From positions 1-56,410 of the forward strand of contig JAKUPT010000014.1 in NCBI GenBank assembly GCA_022450595.1: 56,410 nt of DNA. Reading direction: 5' to 3'. A program made the translations under genes and the position numbers. Origin of the DNA: Bdellovibrionales bacterium (GTDB taxonomy: Bacteria > Bdellovibrionota > Bdellovibrionia > Bdellovibrionales > UBA1609). Each line of letters begins with the position of its first letter. The first letter of the stretch is position 1. Below are positions 26,186 to 38,949 of the stretch, in pieces. Under the pieces are notes generated by a model that worked only from the letters and a program-made list of their open reading frames with translations, searched no databases and had not been told where the DNA came from.

Positions 26186-28282
26186 TTATGCTCTACCCAT
26201 GCCTTGTAAAATTTCCTTTTCCACCTTCGGCGGAATTCGCTCATATTCCTTAAATTCCATGGAAAAACTAGCTCTTCCCTGCGAAATCGAACGTAGATCA
26301 GTCGCATAGCCAAAAAGACTCATCAAAGGAGCCTCGCCTTTGACCACCTGCAACGTACCTTTGGCATTCATACTGTCCACTCGGCCACGACGAGCATTCA
26401 AGTCCCCAATCACAGAGCCCATAAACTCCTCAGGAGTGGTGATTTCTAAGCTAAATATAGGTTCAAGCAAATGACTCTCATTGGCCTTCAGAGCCTCCCT
26501 TAGAGCCATTGAGGAGGCAATCTTAAAGGCTATCGGGAATAACGCCTCTTCTCGAACTTCAATATCAAGCAGCGTGGCTTTAATATCCACAATTTTATAT
26601 CCAGCCAGCATTCCATTCTCACAGGACTCAAAAAAGCCCTCTTTAATGTTTCTCAAGACTTCAGCTGGAATTTCTGATTTAACCTCATTTTCAAAAATTA
26701 AACCTTCACTCTTACCTACTGGCTCAATTTGCAGCTTGCATCTAGCAAATTGGAGCTTGCCCCCAACCTCTCTCTCAAATGTAGAGCTACCCACACTTTT
26801 GCTAGCAATACACTCTCTGTAGGACACCTGAGGCTTACCAACATTTGCTTGGACTTTAAATTCCCTAAGAAGTCGATCCACCAATATTTCTAAATGTAAC
26901 TCACCCATACCATGTATAAGCATTTGTCCCGTCTCAGGGTCTTCTTTGACATAGCAAGAAGGGTCTTCTTTTTGTAAACGCTCTAAAGCCTCGTTCATCT
27001 TTTTTTGTTCAGCTGTAGATTTAGCCTCAATAGCTAAGGCAATCACCGCCTCTGGCACCTGAATGGATTCTAGTGCTATAGGCGCTTTTGTTGAGCACAG
27101 AGTGTCCCCTGTGGTGGTGAACTTCAAACCCACAATGGCTCCGATGTCACCGGCTTTTAGCTCTGAAACTTCTTCGCGAGAGTTTGCATGCATCTTAACA
27201 ATTTTTTGGATGCGTTCTTTTTTGCCGGTTCTAGGATTTAACAAAGCAACACCTTGCTTTACTATTCCTGAATACACTCTAGTGTAAACAAGACTGCCTG
27301 CAAACGGGTCGGTGGCAAGCTTAAAAGCAAGTGCCACAGGCTCTGCATCGAACTCTGTTTTACAAGGTATTTTCTTAGACTCGTCCTCTGGGTCCATCCC
27401 CTCAATTTCAGGCACCTCTAAGGGGCTCGGCAAATACTTTACCACAGCATCTAATAAAGGCTGCACACCTTTGTTTTTGAATGCGGAACCACAAAGTACA
27501 GGCGTTGCCTTTAAACTAAGAGTGGCTTTTCGAAGAGCAGAATATATTTTTTCTTCTGAAATATCTTCGCCCTCAAGGTAAGCCTCCATAAGCTCGTCAT
27601 CAAATTCAGCCACAGCTTCTAAAAGCTCAGAACGAAAACTTGCCGTCTTTTCTCTCAAATCAGGAGGCACATCTTCAGTACGATAACTTTCACCCAAACC
27701 ATCAGAATCCCAAAACAGGGCTTTGTTAGCGACTATGTCTACTATTCCCGTAAAATTTTCCTCAGAACCAATGGGCAAGTGAATAGCTATAGGGTTGGCT
27801 TGCAAACGGTCTTTAATAGTTCCAATGCTCATCTCAAAATCAGCACCCACTCGGTCCATTTTATTGATAAAACAAATTCTAGGCACTTTGTATCTATTGG
27901 CTTGATTCCAAACTGTTTCTGATTGCGGCTCCACGCCATTAACACCATCAAATACAGCAATCGCTCCATCTAAAACTCTAAGAGATCTTTCAACTTCAAT
28001 GGTAAAATCAACATGCCCTGGAGTATCAATAATATTAATTCGGTGATCTTTCCAAGCACAAGTTGTGGCCGCTGAGGTGATAGTGATCCCACGCTCTTGC
28101 TCTTGCTCCATCCAATCCATAACAGCGTCACCGTCATGAACTTCACCGATTTTATGACTTTTACCTGTGTAGTATAAAATACGCTCTGTGGTTGTTGTTT
28201 TTCCAGCATCAATGTGAGCCATTATACCAATGTTTCTGGTATAGATAAGCTCATCGACGGTTTCTGGATTTAATGCGCTCAT
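26186..28282 (-). CDS. fusA: elongation factor G
   Basis: GTPase that drives translocation of tRNA and mRNA on the ribosome. The 698 residues carry G1 [12 protein letters not shown], switch regions [14 protein letters not shown]3 DTPGHVDF, G4 [10 protein letters not shown] and domain IV with the RGRVDSM loop. GGAG lies six bases before the ATG. Unlike the common str operon it is cut off from rpsG by a strong terminator, and tuf does not follow it; tuf is at 41.4 kb. So it probably has its own promoter in 28283-28362. Confidence 0.98.
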   Translation of the reverse strand: MSALNPETVDELIYTRNIGIMAHIDAGKTTTTERILYYTGKSHKIGEVHDGDAVMDWMEQEQERGITITSAATTCAWKDHRINIIDTPGHVDFTIEVERSLRVLDGAIAVFDGVNGVEPQSETVWNQANRYKVPRICFINKMDRVGADFEMSIGTIKDRLQANPIAIHLPIGSEENFTGIVDIVANKALFWDSDGLGESYRTEDVPPDLREKTASFRSELLEAVAEFDDELMEAYLEGEDISEEKIYSALRKATLSLKATPVLCGSAFKNKGVQPLLDAVVKYLPSPLEVPEIEGMDPEDESKKIPCKTEFDAEPVALAFKLATDPFAGSLVYTRVYSGIVKQGVALLNPRTGKKERIQKIVKMHANSREEVSELKAGDIGAIVGLKFTTTGDTLCSTKAPIALESIQVPEAVIALAIEAKSTAEQKKMNEALERLQKEDPSCYVKEDPETGQMLIHGMGELHLEILVDRLLREFKVQANVGKPQVSYRECIASKSVGSSTFEREVGGKLQFARCKLQIEPVGKSEGLIFENEVKSEIPAEVLRNIKEGFFESCENGMLAGYKIVDIKATLLDIEVREEALFPIAFKIASSMALREALKANESHLLEPIFSLEITTPEEFMGSVIGDLNARRGRVDSMNAKGTLQVVKGEAPLMSLFGYATDLRSISQGRASFSMEFKEYERIPPKVEKEILQGMGRA

Positions 28283-28362
28283 TTGAACTCCAATAACACT
28301 TTAGTTGCAAATCTTTGCCTAAGTACTCTTTAAACACCAGCTTATACATTACTTTTAGATAT

Positions 28363-28396
28363 AAAAAAAGCTGCAGTTATTAACTGCAGCTTTTTT
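28363..28396. terminator. bidirectional-looking terminator between rpsG and fusA
   Basis: A perfect stem AGCTGCAGTT/AACTGCAGCT with a three-base loop, flanked by seven A on one side and six T on the other. On the minus strand it ends in a T-run, so it should terminate rpsL-rpsG transcription before fusA. Confidence 0.9.
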
Positions 28397-28418
28397 AAGC
28401 TCAAAATATAATATCAAC

Positions 28419-28892
28419 TTACCAGTTGTAGTGAGAGAAGGCTTTGTTGGCATCAGCCATTTTATGAACATCGTCTCTCTTTTTAACTGAGTTACCACGG
28501 CTGTTGTAAGCATCTAACAATTCATTGGCTAAACGCTCATGCATAGTTTTTTCACCACGCTTTCTTGAATTGTCAGACAACCAACGCATAGCTAATGTTA
28601 AACGTCTGGCAGGACGCACATCAACTGGCACTTGGTATGTGGCACCACCAACACGACGAGATCTAACCTCTAGTGATGGCTTTACATTTTCAACAGCTTT
28701 TTTAAACACTGTTAATGGCTCTTCCGCTGGAACCTTTTCTTTCAGCTCATCTAAAGCTTTATAGAAAATGCCTTGAGCGACAGATTTTTTACCATCAATC
28801 ATGATTTTGTTAACAAACTTTGCAACTGTAATATCGTTGTATACTGGATCAGGAATAATTTCTCTTTTATAATTACTTCTTCTTCTAGACAT
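28419..28892 (-). CDS. rpsG: 30S ribosomal protein S7
   Basis: Head-nucleating 16S rRNA-binding protein near the E site. [16 protein letters not shown] at the start and [19 protein letters not shown] in the middle are diagnostic; 157 residues. It follows rpsL by 17 bases and ends before a terminator. Confidence 0.98.
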   Translation of the reverse strand: MSRRRSNYKREIIPDPVYNDITVAKFVNKIMIDGKKSVAQGIFYKALDELKEKVPAEEPLTVFKKAVENVKPSLEVRSRRVGGATYQVPVDVRPARRLTLAMRWLSDNSRKRGEKTMHERLANELLDAYNSRGNSVKKRDDVHKMADANKAFSHYNW

Positions 28893-28909
28893 TATGAAAT
28901 CCCTCTTAA

Positions 28910-29284
28910 TTAAGCTTTAGGTCTCTTAGTTCCGTATTTTGAACGTCCTCTTTTACGATTGTTCACGCCTTGAGTATCAAGTACGCCACGAACAACGTGA
29001 TAACGAACACCTGGTAAATCTTTAACACGACCACCTCTTACTAGAACCACACTGTGCTCTTGAAGGTTGTGACCAATACCTGGAATGTAAGAGTTTACTT
29101 CAAAACCGTTAGACAAACGCACACGAGCCACTTTTCTTAGGGCTGAGTTTGGTTTTTTTGGAGTTGTTGTAAAAACACGAGTGCAAACGCCTCTTCTTTG
29201 AGGGCACCCTGCAAGCGCTGGAGATTTTGATTTTTCTTTAGCTTGAGTTCTTTGTCTACGAATCAGCTGGTTAATTGTTGGCAT
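28910..29284 (-). CDS. rpsL: 30S ribosomal protein S12
   Basis: Decoding-center protein. The 124 residues show [19 protein letters not shown] and [14 protein letters not shown]. The lysines where streptomycin-resistance changes arise (in TPKKPNS and GRVKDLPG) are the wild-type residues. Confidence 0.98.
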   Translation of the reverse strand: MPTINQLIRRQRTQAKEKSKSPALAGCPQRRGVCTRVFTTTPKKPNSALRKVARVRLSNGFEVNSYIPGIGHNLQEHSVVLVRGGRVKDLPGVRYHVVRGVLDTQGVNNRKRGRSKYGTKRPKA

Positions 29285-29354
29285 TTTTACCTCTTGTTAC
29301 GATTCATTATTTACTTAATTTTTAATTTGCAACTCGTTCACACCAGGTTAAGGA

Positions 29355-29383
29355 AACTAACCCCAAGCCTGTATCAACGTCAA
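29355..29383 (-). promoter_or_regulatory. possible promoter of rpsL-rpsG
   Basis: Minus strand TTGACG (29378-29383), 17-base spacer, TTAGTT (29355-29360), between the rpoC terminator and rpsL. The -35 is good, the -10 weak. Confidence 0.45.
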
Positions 29384-29392
29384 CTTTAAAAA

Positions 29393-29430
29393 TAAAAAAA
29401 CTGCTCAAAGCCCACAATGGCCTTGAGCAG
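29393..29430 (-). terminator. terminator of the rpoBC transcript
   Basis: On the minus strand a 12-base-pair stem (CTGCTCAAGGCC with GGCTTTGAGCAG, one G-T pair) is followed by seven T. It lies just downstream of the rpoC stop. Confidence 0.92.
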
Positions 29431-29447
29431 GCTGTTTTTTCTACAAA

Positions 29448-32400
29448 TTAGCGCTGAGTGGTCGTAAATTCAGCCCCACCAGAAAAGCCTGGCAAGTGAG
29501 CAAAGCTTTCCTCTTGCTGCTCTTCAACAACCACTTTCCATTTCTTATAAGCCGACAAGCCTGTTCCAGCTGGAATTAGACGACCCATAATAATGTTCTC
29601 TTTCAAGCCTCTTAAGAAGTCTGTTTTAGAGTTTAGAGCGGCCTCAGTAAGTACTTTTGTGGTCTCTTGGAAAGAGGCTGCTGAAATCCAGCTTTCAGTA
29701 CTTAATGAAACTTTTGTAATACCTAAAAGAAGTGGCTCGGCTGTGGCCGGTTGTCCGCCCTCTTTCATGATTTGCTCGTTTTGCTCTTCAAATAAAACCT
29801 TCTCAACTTGTTCACCAATTAAGAAACTTGTGTCACCAGTATCAGTCACTTCTACTTTTCTTAACATCTGACGAACAATCACTTCAATATGACGATCATT
29901 GATGCTCACACCTTGTAATCTGTAAACCTCTTGGATTTCATTCACAAGATAAGCTGAAAGTTCTTTGTCACCCAATACTTTTAAGATGTCATGTGGGTTG
30001 GTTGGACCGTCCATAAGGGCCTCACCAGCTCTTACAAATTCCCCTTCACGAACTGCCACGTGCTTACCTGCAGGGATTAAGTATTCTTTTTGATCCCCAA
30101 TTTCAGGAGTCACAATCACACGTTGCTTTCCTTTAACATCTTTACCAAAGGTTACGAAACCATCGATTTCAGTGATAATAGATGCCTCTTTTGGTTTACG
30201 TGCTTCAAAAAGCTCAGCCACACGAGGAAGACCACCCGTGATATCACGTGTTTTAGAAGTCTCTCTGTGAATCTTAGCAAGCACATCACCTGAGTGAATC
30301 TCAGCCCCATCTTGAATTAGAAGCTGGGCACCAACAGGCATAATATATCTTGCCGGAATATCTCGACCAGGAAGCATTAATTGCTCACCGTTGGCATCTT
30401 TTAAGTAGACCGTTGGCTTCTGATCAGAACCTTTACTTTCAGTAATTACTTTAGTTGCAAAACCAGTCACAGGGTCAACTTGCTCAGTCATTGAAACCCC
30501 TTCTTCGATAAACTCATAGTGAGCTGTACCGGAGACTTCAGCAACGATTGGGTTTGAGTAAGGATCCCATTCAGCAATAGTTTGACCAGGCTGAACTCTA
30601 TCACCTTCTTTAAAGTTAATGATCGCCCCGTAAATCATTGGGAAACGCTCTCTCTCGCGTCCCTTATCATCAACAACAATCACTTCACCGTTACGGTTCA
30701 TAACTGTCATTTTGTCTTTACGGTTTTCAACAGCATGGATACCTTCAAACTTCAAAGTACCTTCAAATCTAGTGGTGTGTACTGATTGTTCCACAGCACG
30801 AGATGCCGTACCACCTAAGTGGAAGGTTCTCATTGTAAGCTGTGTACCCGGCTCACCGATTGACTGTGCTGCAATAATACCAACAGCTTCACCTAAGTTT
30901 ACTGTAGCACCACGAGACAGATCGCGACCATAACACTTCACACAAATGCCACGCTTAGAGTGACAAGTCAGTGGAGATCTTACGCGCACAGAATCGATTC
31001 CTGCGGCATCAATTTTATCTAAATAATCTTCATGAATTTCTTCACCAGCACTAATGATCACGTCATTGTTGTATGGGTCCACAACATCTTCTAAAGCTGT
31101 ACGACCAACAATTCTTTCACCAAGTGGTTGGATGATTTCTCCACCTTCAACAAGTGGTTTGATCTCCATGCCATCATCAGTGCCGCAATCAAGCTCTGTT
31201 ACAATTATGTCTTGTGCCACGTCCACTAAACGACGAGTTAAGTAACCCGAGTTAGCCGTTTTTAGGGCTGTATCGGCAAGACCCTTACGAGCACCGTGTG
31301 TAGAAATAAAGTATTGAAGAACTGAAAGACCTTCACGGAAGTTTGCCGTAATTGGTGTTTCAATAATTTCACCTGACGGTTTCGCCATCAGACCACGCAT
31401 ACCCGCAAGCTGTCTGATCTGCGCCGCTGAACCACGAGCACCCGAGTTGGCCATGATAAAAATTGGGTTAAAGCTTAAGTCATTAACCTTTTCACCATTC
31501 ACATCAAAGCTTTGAGTTTCGATGATAGACAACATTTCTTTGGCCACCTTATCACCTGTCTGAGCCCAAATATCCACAACCTTGTTGTAGCGCTCACCAT
31601 CAGTGATTAGACCTTCATCATATTGCTGACGAATTTCTGCCACTTCATTTTCAGCATCATCAATCATAGCTCTTTTATTTTCAGGAATAGTCATGTCATC
31701 AATACAGATTGAAATACCCGCTTTAGTTGAGTACTCAAAACCTTTTTGCATAACTTTATCGGCAAGAATAACTGTTGCTTTGGCTCCTGCTTTTCTAAAA
31801 GACACATCGATCAGGTTCGCAAGTTGTTTTTTATCCATCACTTTGTTGATGTTTTCAAAACCAACATCTTTTGGAAGAATATCGCTTAAGATAGCTCTAC
31901 CAACAGTTGTATCTTCAAGTTTTCCATTAATACGCACTTTAACTTTTGCTTGCAGATCAACAAAGCCAGCTTCGTGGGCGTATTGCGCCTCTTGCGGGCT
32001 AAAGAAAGTCTTTCCAGCACCTTTGGCTCCCGGACGTAGGCGAGTCATCCAGTAACAACCTAAAACAATATCCTGCGTTGGGTTGATAATTGGCTTTCCG
32101 TTAGCCGGGCTTAAAATGTTATTTGTAGACATCATTAAAACACGAGTCTCAACTTGTGCTTCAATAGATAAAGGTACGTGAACCGCCATTTGGTCACCAT
32201 CAAAGTCAGCGTTAAAAGCTGTACATACTAATGGGTGTAACTGAATGGCTTTACCTTCGTGAAGAACCGGTTCAAAAGCCTGAATACCAAGTCTGTGAAG
32301 AGTTGGAGCACGGTTAAGCATAACAGGGTGCTCTTTAACCACTTCCGATAGGATATCCCAAACTTCAACAGTTTCTTGTTCAACCAAACGTTTTGCTTGC

Positions 32401-33584
32401 TTAATTGTTTGAGCAAAACCACGCTCTTCAAGTTTGTTAAAAATAAATGGTTTGAAAAGTTCTAAAGCCATTTTCTTTGGAAGACCACATTGGTGAAGTC
32501 TTAAGTATGGACCCACAACAATTACTGAACGACCAGAGTAGTCCACACGCTTACCAAGTAAGTTTTGACGAAAACGCCCTTGCTTACCTTTAAGCATATC
32601 ACTTAATGACTTTAATGGACGACGGTTAGGACCAGTAAAAGTCTTACCACGACGACCGTTATCAAGAAGTGCATCTACAGACTCTTGCAACATACGTTTT
32701 TCGTTACGAATAATAATGTATGGAGCGTTTAGTTCTTGCAGTCTTTTTAAACGGTTGTTTCTGTTAATCACACGACGATACAAATCGTTTAGATCTGAAG
32801 TGGCAAATCTTCCACCATCTAGTGGAACTAGAGGTCTAAGATCTGGTGGAATCACAGGAAGTGATTTTAACATCATCCACTCAGGCTTATTGATAGAAGA
32901 CTTTAAGGCTTCAACCACTTTCAAACGCTTAGTGAGTTTTTTAATATTAGCTTCTGATTTTGTCTCTTTAAGTTCAATACGAAGCTTACGAGATAAGTAG
33001 TCCACATCGATCTTTTTAAGAAGTTCAAGTGCGGACTCCCCGCCCATTCCAGCTTTGAAGTTTGGACCAAATTCATTAAGAGCTGCTTGATAAGCCTCTT
33101 CTGAAAGAACTTGCCCCTCTTCTAAAGTGGTTTCCATTGGGTCCGTGACTATGTAAGCTTCACAGTAAAGAATTCTTTCAACGTCTTTCAGGGAAAGATT
33201 CAATAAATTCCCAATCCTACTTGGAAGAGAGCGTAAAAACCAAATATGAGCACAAGGAGATGAAAGCTCAATGTGTCCCATTCTTTCACGACGTACTTTT
33301 GTTTGAGTGACTTCAACGCCACACTTTTCACAAACAACACCGCGATACTTCATTCTTTTATATTTTCCACAAAGACACTCATAATCTTTGATCGGACCGA
33401 AAATTTTAGCACAGAACAAACCATCTCTTTCAGGTTTAAAAGTTCTGTAGTTTATGGTCTCTGGCTTTTTAACTTCGCCAAAAGACCATTCTCTAATCAT
33501 CTCAGGTGAGGCCAAAGATATTCTTACAGCATCAAAGGATAACGGATCTTTAGGTTTATCAAAAAAGTTTAATAAGTCTTTCAA
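29448..33584 (-). CDS. rpoC: RNA polymerase beta' subunit
   Basis: The 1378-residue catalytic subunit. Visible are the first zinc site ([20 protein letters not shown], near 70-90), the active-site [12 protein letters not shown], the bridge-helix region [20 protein letters not shown] and the second zinc site (CGTDDG with [13 protein letters not shown]). Length and order match proteobacterial beta'. The start is a TTG (33582-33584) with GGAG six bases upstream. It follows rpoB by 17 bases. Confidence 0.98.
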   Translation of the reverse strand: MKDLLNFFDKPKDPLSFDAVRISLASPEMIREWSFGEVKKPETINYRTFKPERDGLFCAKIFGPIKDYECLCGKYKRMKYRGVVCEKCGVEVTQTKVRRERMGHIELSSPCAHIWFLRSLPSRIGNLLNLSLKDVERILYCEAYIVTDPMETTLEEGQVLSEEAYQAALNEFGPNFKAGMGGESALELLKKIDVDYLSRKLRIELKETKSEANIKKLTKRLKVVEALKSSINKPEWMMLKSLPVIPPDLRPLVPLDGGRFATSDLNDLYRRVINRNNRLKRLQELNAPYIIIRNEKRMLQESVDALLDNGRRGKTFTGPNRRPLKSLSDMLKGKQGRFRQNLLGKRVDYSGRSVIVVGPYLRLHQCGLPKKMALELFKPFIFNKLEERGFAQTIKQAKRLVEQETVEVWDILSEVVKEHPVMLNRAPTLHRLGIQAFEPVLHEGKAIQLHPLVCTAFNADFDGDQMAVHVPLSIEAQVETRVLMMSTNNILSPANGKPIINPTQDIVLGCYWMTRLRPGAKGAGKTFFSPQEAQYAHEAGFVDLQAKVKVRINGKLEDTTVGRAILSDILPKDVGFENINKVMDKKQLANLIDVSFRKAGAKATVILADKVMQKGFEYSTKAGISICIDDMTIPENKRAMIDDAENEVAEIRQQYDEGLITDGERYNKVVDIWAQTGDKVAKEMLSIIETQSFDVNGEKVNDLSFNPIFIMANSGARGSAAQIRQLAGMRGLMAKPSGEIIETPITANFREGLSVLQYFISTHGARKGLADTALKTANSGYLTRRLVDVAQDIIVTELDCGTDDGMEIKPLVEGGEIIQPLGERIVGRTALEDVVDPYNNDVIISAGEEIHEDYLDKIDAAGIDSVRVRSPLTCHSKRGICVKCYGRDLSRGATVNLGEAVGIIAAQSIGEPGTQLTMRTFHLGGTASRAVEQSVHTTRFEGTLKFEGIHAVENRKDKMTVMNRNGEVIVVDDKGRERERFPMIYGAIINFKEGDRVQPGQTIAEWDPYSNPIVAEVSGTAHYEFIEEGVSMTEQVDPVTGFATKVITESKGSDQKPTVYLKDANGEQLMLPGRDIPARYIMPVGAQLLIQDGAEIHSGDVLAKIHRETSKTRDITGGLPRVAELFEARKPKEASIITEIDGFVTFGKDVKGKQRVIVTPEIGDQKEYLIPAGKHVAVREGEFVRAGEALMDGPTNPHDILKVLGDKELSAYLVNEIQEVYRLQGVSINDRHIEVIVRQMLRKVEVTDTGDTSFLIGEQVEKVLFEEQNEQIMKEGGQPATAEPLLLGITKVSLSTESWISAASFQETTKVLTEAALNSKTDFLRGLKENIIMGRLIPAGTGLSAYKKWKVVVEEQQEESFAHLPGFSGGAEFTTTQR

Positions 33585-33601
33585 GGTATACTCCTTTTAA
33601 A

Positions 33602-36600
33602 TTATTGCTGCATATCTTCAGACGAGTCATCAGATGGCTCATCCACTTTTTCTGTCAAAATATCTGATTCAATCAATTCAACGTTCATCGCCAAACTTTG
33701 CAGTTCTTTCACTAAAACGTTGAAAGATTCTGGAAGACCAGGTTCTAACACATTTTCACCTTTAACAATGCTTTCATACATACGAGTTCTACCAGCTACG
33801 TCATCTGACTTCACAGTTAAGAACTCTTGTAAGGCATAAGCAGCACCGTAGGCTTCAATGGCCCAAACTTCCATCTCCCCAAGTCTTTGACCACCAAACT
33901 GCGCCTTACCACCTAGTGGTTGCTGAGACACAAGTGAGTATGGCCCAATAGATCTTGCGTGAATCTTTTCTTCAATCAAGTGGTGAAGTTTCAGCATATA
34001 CATAATACCAACAGTCACCGACATTTGAAATGGCTCACCCGTTCTTCCGTCAAACAGGATCGTTTGACCGGTCTCTGGGTACTGAGCTCGTTTCAGTAAG
34101 TCTTTAACGTCAGACTCTTTAGCTCCATCAAAAACTGGAGTGGCAATATGAATACCATCTTTTGCTTGCTCTAAATACTTCTTCACCGAAGCATCATCAG
34201 CATCTTCAATTTTCTTAGTGAAGTCTTCATTATTATAAGCCTTCTTTAAAGCCTCGCGAGCTTCACTGGCATCAAAGTTTTCAAGATAGGTTTGAAGCTG
34301 TTTACCAATACCGTAAGCTGCCCAACCTAAGTGAATCTCTAAGATCTGCCCAATGTTCATACGAGAAGGTACACCCAGTGGGTTTAGAACCATATCTACA
34401 GGTGTTCCATCGGCAAGGTAAGGCATATCTTCAACAGGAAGTACTCTTGAAACCACACCCTTGTTACCGTGACGACCGGCAAACTTATCACCTACCTGAA
34501 GTTTACGTTTAATGGCCACATAAACTTTAACCATTTTTATAACACCAGGAGGTAATTCATCACCTTTTTTCAGACGATCAATTTTTTCGTTAAACACCAT
34601 TTTTACTGCATCAAGCTGGTTACGAGCACCATCAATAATACGAGTCACTTGGTATTCAACCTCGGACTCAAGAGGGACATAAGGAAGAAGCTCAAAAGGA
34701 ATTGATTCAAGATCTTCATTTGTAATCTTTTGGCCTTTTTCAAGAAGCTTCTTTTCACCATCTTCACTGAGTAAAATGCCAGAAGTTTCTTTGCCCACAA
34801 GAATGTCTTTAAGTTTATCTAGAGCATTGTTACGGATTACGTTTTGCTCAATAGATAAATCTTTTTCTAGTTTCTTTTTCTTTTCAGCGATAATGGCCGA
34901 CAAACGCTCATCATTTTCAGAGCCTTCACGGCTATAAACCTGAGCATCAATCACAGTTCCAGTAACACCAGAAGGAACTCTTAAAGAGGTATCTCTTACG
35001 TCTCCAGCTTTTTCACCAAAAATGGCTCTAAGAAGTTTCTCTTCTGGAGAAAGTTGAGTTTCACCCTTTGGAGTGACTTTACCGACGAGAATATTGCCTG
35101 GCTTAACTTCCGCACCTATTCTAATAACACCACTGTTATCAAGATCTTTAAGTGCTTCTTCACCAACATTGGCAATATCACGAGTGACTTCTTCTTTACC
35201 AAGCTTAGTATCACGAGCCACACACTCAAACTCTTCAACATGAACCGAAGTATAAACATCATCACGAATAAGACGTTCAGAAATAAGGATGGAATCCTCA
35301 AAGTTGTAGCCCATCCAAGGTGTGAAAGCGACAAGGATGTTCTGCCCAAGAGCCAATTCACCATACTCAGTAGAAGGACCATCAGCAATGATGTCGCCTT
35401 TTTTGATTGAATCACCAACTTTAACAATTGGCTTTTGGTTAAAGCATGTGTTTTGGTTGGTTCTTTGGAATTTTGTTAAGTTATAAATATCAACGTTGGC
35501 ACCAAGTTGACCGCCTTTAGCATAACGACGAACAACAATTCGACTAGCATCGACTTCTTCAACGATACCATCGTTTGTAGCCACCATGCTTGTTCCCGAG
35601 TCACGAGCAACTAGCCTTTCAACACCAGTTCCAACAAGTGGTGCTTTTGATTTTAACAAAGGCACGGCTTGACGTTGCATGTTCGATCCCATCAAGGCAC
35701 GGTTGGCATCATCGTGCTCAAGAAATGGAATTAATGAAGCGGCAATTGAAACCAACTGACTTGGAGAAACGTCCATCAAAGACACTTTGTCTTTTTCAAC
35801 GACTTCGTATTCACCGTTAAAACGACAAGTTGTCATTCCTTCTGTAAAGTCACGCTCACGTGATGCCTGTGCAATGTAGTGACCTTTTTCTTCAAGGGCT
35901 GATTTGTATTTCACCTCTTGAGTCACTTCACCTTCTGCAACATCTCTATATGGAGTCTCAATAAAACCGTACTGGTTAATTCTTGCATATGTGGCAAGTG
36001 AAGCAATCAAACCAATGTTTGGACCTTCAGGAGTTTCAATCGGACAGATACGACCATAATGGGTTGGATGTACGTCACGAACCTCAAACCCGGCTCTGTC
36101 ACGAGTTAAACCACCTGGGCCTAATGCTGACAGTCTTCTTTTGTGAGTGATTTCAGATAATGGGTTTGTTTGATCCATAAACTGTGAAAGCTGAGAAGAA
36201 CCAAAAAACTCTTTAACCACTGCATTCACTGGCTTTGCATTCACAAGATCATGAGGCATCATAGTCTCGATGTCTTGAAGACTCATACGCTCACGAATAG
36301 CTCTTTCCATTCTTACAAGACCAATACGGTATTGGTTTTCTAAAAGCTCACCAACAGAACGAACACGACGGTTACCTAAGTGGTCAATATCATCCACTTG
36401 GCCAATCCCGTTTTTAAGATCAATAAGCGTTTTAACAACACTTAATATGTCTTTGTTAGTTAAAGTTCTGTGATCCACAGGGCACTCATCAAATGGAATG
36501 TTAAATCTGTGGTTAATTTTTAAACGACCCACTTCACTTAAATCATAAGTTTCAGGATCAAAAAACAATCTGTGGAAGAAAGCTTCTGCAGCCTCTATTG

Positions 36601-37765
36601 TTGGCGGCTCACCTGGGCGTAGTCTTTTGTAAACCTCAAGTAAAGACTCTTCTTTAGTGTTTACTTTGTCCACTAAAAGAGTGTTTCTTAAGTAAGGACC
36701 TACAGCCAATCCGTCAAAAAAGATCAGATGTAACTCATTAATTCCAGCCGCTTTAGTAGCTTCTAGAATTTCAAGTGTTAAATCAGTATTTGCGTCAGCA
36801 ATAATCTCACCAGTTGATTCATCAATAATAGGACGAGCAATAACCTTTCCTACTAAGTCTTCTGATAAAATTTCTACTTCATCTATATTTGCAGAAGTTA
36901 CTTTTTTAACAACAGCTCTAGTGATACGACGACCAGCTTTAACAAAAGCCTCTCCTGTTTTAGGATCCACAATATCAGACAGGGCTCTCTGACCTTGTAG
37001 TCGTTCAATATCTAGTTTTCTCATGTATTTGCCAGCTTTGCTGTCATAATTAACAACATCAATGTCATAAAAATGCTCAAGCATTTGCTCTGTATTGTAA
37101 CCAAGAGCTTTTAATAAAATTGTTGCTGGGAATTTACGTCTACGATCAATTCTTACGTAAACTAAGTCTTTAGCATCAAATTCGAAATCAAGCCAAGAAC
37201 CACGGTAAGGAATCACACGAGCAGAATAGATAAACTTTCCACTAGTGCTGGCTTTACCACGATCATGGTCAAAAAACACACCTGGTGAACGGTGCAACTG
37301 ACTCACAACAACTCTTTCAGTTCCGTTTACAATAAAGGAACCGTTAGCAGTCATTAACGGAATCTCACCTAAATAGACCTCTTGCTCTTTAACATCTCTT
37401 ACAGAGCGAGCATCAGTCTCTTCATCAACATCAAAAACTATGAGTCTTAATGTGACTTTAATTGGTGCTGCGAAAGTCATTCCTCTTTGACGACACTCTT
37501 CCACATCGTATTTTGGTGGTTCAAGAGTGTAACTTACAAACTCAAGGCTTGAAGTATTGTTAAAGTCAGAAATAGGAAAAACGGATTGAAAAACACCGTT
37601 AAGACCTTCTTCTCCACGACGGTCCGGATCCATTTCTTTCTGGATAAAACTTTCATATGATGATTTTTGCAGCTCAATCAGATTTGGTATTTCAATAAGT
37701 TCTTTATTTTTTGCAAATGAGTGGCGCAGTCTAACGTTTGAAGCGGTAACTGGAGTATTGCCCAT
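33602..37765 (-). CDS. rpoB: RNA polymerase beta subunit
   Basis: The 1387-residue beta subunit. The rifampicin pocket reads [20 protein letters not shown] and [11 protein letters not shown], with wild-type residues at the common resistance positions. [20 protein letters not shown] and [13 protein letters not shown] are intact. The C-terminus has a short acidic tail ([16 protein letters not shown]). AAGGAGA precedes the ATG. It lies about 100 bases after rplL with a weak attenuator-like hairpin in the gap. Confidence 0.98.
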   Translation of the reverse strand: MGNTPVTASNVRLRHSFAKNKELIEIPNLIELQKSSYESFIQKEMDPDRRGEEGLNGVFQSVFPISDFNNTSSLEFVSYTLEPPKYDVEECRQRGMTFAAPIKVTLRLIVFDVDEETDARSVRDVKEQEVYLGEIPLMTANGSFIVNGTERVVVSQLHRSPGVFFDHDRGKASTSGKFIYSARVIPYRGSWLDFEFDAKDLVYVRIDRRRKFPATILLKALGYNTEQMLEHFYDIDVVNYDSKAGKYMRKLDIERLQGQRALSDIVDPKTGEAFVKAGRRITRAVVKKVTSANIDEVEILSEDLVGKVIARPIIDESTGEIIADANTDLTLEILEATKAAGINELHLIFFDGLAVGPYLRNTLLVDKVNTKEESLLEVYKRLRPGEPPTIEAAEAFFHRLFFDPETYDLSEVGRLKINHRFNIPFDECPVDHRTLTNKDILSVVKTLIDLKNGIGQVDDIDHLGNRRVRSVGELLENQYRIGLVRMERAIRERMSLQDIETMMPHDLVNAKPVNAVVKEFFGSSQLSQFMDQTNPLSEITHKRRLSALGPGGLTRDRAGFEVRDVHPTHYGRICPIETPEGPNIGLIASLATYARINQYGFIETPYRDVAEGEVTQEVKYKSALEEKGHYIAQASRERDFTEGMTTCRFNGEYEVVEKDKVSLMDVSPSQLVSIAASLIPFLEHDDANRALMGSNMQRQAVPLLKSKAPLVGTGVERLVARDSGTSMVATNDGIVEEVDASRIVVRRYAKGGQLGANVDIYNLTKFQRTNQNTCFNQKPIVKVGDSIKKGDIIADGPSTEYGELALGQNILVAFTPWMGYNFEDSILISERLIRDDVYTSVHVEEFECVARDTKLGKEEVTRDIANVGEEALKDLDNSGVIRIGAEVKPGNILVGKVTPKGETQLSPEEKLLRAIFGEKAGDVRDTSLRVPSGVTGTVIDAQVYSREGSENDERLSAIIAEKKKKLEKDLSIEQNVIRNNALDKLKDILVGKETSGILLSEDGEKKLLEKGQKITNEDLESIPFELLPYVPLESEVEYQVTRIIDGARNQLDAVKMVFNEKIDRLKKGDELPPGVIKMVKVYVAIKRKLQVGDKFAGRHGNKGVVSRVLPVEDMPYLADGTPVDMVLNPLGVPSRMNIGQILEIHLGWAAYGIGKQLQTYLENFDASEAREALKKAYNNEDFTKKIEDADDASVKKYLEQAKDGIHIATPVFDGAKESDVKDLLKRAQYPETGQTILFDGRTGEPFQMSVTVGIMYMLKLHHLIEEKIHARSIGPYSLVSQQPLGGKAQFGGQRLGEMEVWAIEAYGAAYALQEFLTVKSDDVAGRTRMYESIVKGENVLEPGLPESFNVLVKELQSLAMNVELIESDILTEKVDEPSDDSSEDMQQ

Positions 37766-37804
37766 TATATCTCCTTAATTAATTTTAAAACACTCAACAA
37801 CGAC

Positions 37805-37824
37805 AAAAGGCAGAAGCCTATTTT
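37805..37824 (-). terminator. weak attenuator-like hairpin between rplL and rpoB
   Basis: Minus strand AAAATAGGC, loop TTCT, then GCCTTTT: about seven base pairs with one bulged T and a short T-run. An rplL-rpoB attenuator is known in enterics; here the match is only suggestive. Confidence 0.4.
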
Positions 37825-37865
37825 AGACCTCCACCTAATATTTTGCCGATTAAACAATAAGATGA

Positions 37866-38243
37866 TTACTTAATTTCAACAGTAGCGCCAGCCTTTTCAA
37901 GGGCTTCTTTGATCTTCTCAGCTTCGTCTTTAGCGATACCTTCTTTAAGAGCTTTTGGAGCTCCCTCAACTAGGTCTTTTGCTTCTTTCAAGCCAAGGCC
38001 AGTGATTCCACGTACTTCTTTAATTACGTTGATCTTTTTGTCACCAGCGCTTGCAAGAATAACGTCAAACTCAGTCTTCTCTTCAGCAGCTTCGCCACCA
38101 GCACCAGGACCTGCAGCAACAGCAACAGCAGCCGCTTGAGCACTAACGCCCCACTTGTCTTCAAGTTCTTTAATAAGCTCAGCAAGTTCAATTACTGGCA
38201 TGTTTGATAGAAAATCTACTACTTCGTCTTTTGATAAGGCCAT
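37866..38243 (-). CDS. rplL: 50S ribosomal protein L7/L12
   Basis: Stalk protein that recruits translation GTPases. The 125 residues have the N-terminal dimer domain, an Ala/Gly-rich hinge ([19 protein letters not shown]) and the C-terminal domain with [20 protein letters not shown]. It follows rplJ by 40 bases. Confidence 0.98.
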   Translation of the reverse strand: MALSKDEVVDFLSNMPVIELAELIKELEDKWGVSAQAAAVAVAAGPGAGGEAAEEKTEFDVILASAGDKKINVIKEVRGITGLGLKEAKDLVEGAPKALKEGIAKDEAEKIKEALEKAGATVEIK

Positions 38244-38283
38244 TTTATTCCTCCATAGTTCCTTAAAAAATTATAAAATTAAA

Positions 38284-38805
38284 TTACTTAGTATCTTTAT
38301 AAGCGTTCAACACACGAGCAAAGCCAGTTGGGACTTCATTAAGCGTGCGAACAAATTTACCCATTGGAGCCGCAAGTGTTCCAAGTAGTTGTGCACGTAG
38401 CTCATCCATAGATGGTAGAGTTGCAAGATATTTGATCTTGTCTTGATCTAGGACTTGACCGTCCATAGTTCCAGACTTGATCTGCAACTGCTCTACATCT
38501 TTACTAAAGCTATCTAATGCTTTGGCTGATGAGCTGGCATCTCCGTAGGCAAAAACAAAAGCATTCGTACCAGTCATATGCTCACTTAAACCATCCTTAA
38601 TATCAGGATGATCGTTAAGCGCAAGCTTAGCTAGCGTATTACGAACCACTTTCATTTCTGATTCGAGCGTGTGAAGGTTTTTTCGAAGCTGGGTGACTTG
38701 TTCGACATTCATGCCTTTATAGTCAACCAGAAACGCTGCCTTCGCGCGCCCAAACCTACCGGAAATGTCAGAAATCTCTTCAGCTTTTCTAGCTCTTGTC
38801 ATCAT
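38284..38805 (-). CDS. rplJ: 50S ribosomal protein L10
   Basis: Base of the L7/L12 stalk. FLVDYKGMNVEQVTQLRK and EMKVVRNTLAKLAL identify it; 173 residues. GGAGAG lies upstream of two adjacent ATG codons. It is preceded by an L10 leader RNA, so the rplJL unit is likely autoregulated. Confidence 0.97.
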   Translation of the reverse strand: MMTRARKAEEISDISGRFGRAKAAFLVDYKGMNVEQVTQLRKNLHTLESEMKVVRNTLAKLALNDHPDIKDGLSEHMTGTNAFVFAYGDASSSAKALDSFSKDVEQLQIKSGTMDGQVLDQDKIKYLATLPSMDELRAQLLGTLAAPMGKFVRTLNEVPTGFARVLNAYKDTK

Positions 38806-38821
38806 AGAGATCTCTCCTTTC

Positions 38822-38930
38822 CTTTGTTGTTGGGCTTCGCGAGTCAGACCGATTGAAGACCAAATTTGGTTTTCTTTCGTGTCTCGGTAGGATTTATGTT
38901 TGCACCTACTGTCTCTGACCCGGAAATACC
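38822..38930 (-). promoter_or_regulatory. ribosomal protein L10 leader
   Basis: The 144-base gap before rplJ holds a conserved-looking leader. On the minus strand GACAGTAGGTGC and ATCCTACCGAGAC pair as a hairpin (TAGG/CCTA) with the flanking bases expected for the L10-L12 binding kink-turn (core 38881-38920). An AAACCAAATTTGG region follows before the ribosome site. Binding of L10(L12)n would repress rplJL translation. Confidence 0.75.
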
Positions 38931-38949
38931 GTTAATTAATTTAAAAAAC

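Noticed and set aside
26044-26313. 90-residue reading frame across the fusA 3' end
   Set aside because: It overlaps conserved EF-G codons in another frame and spans the S10 promoter; it has no recognisable sequence.
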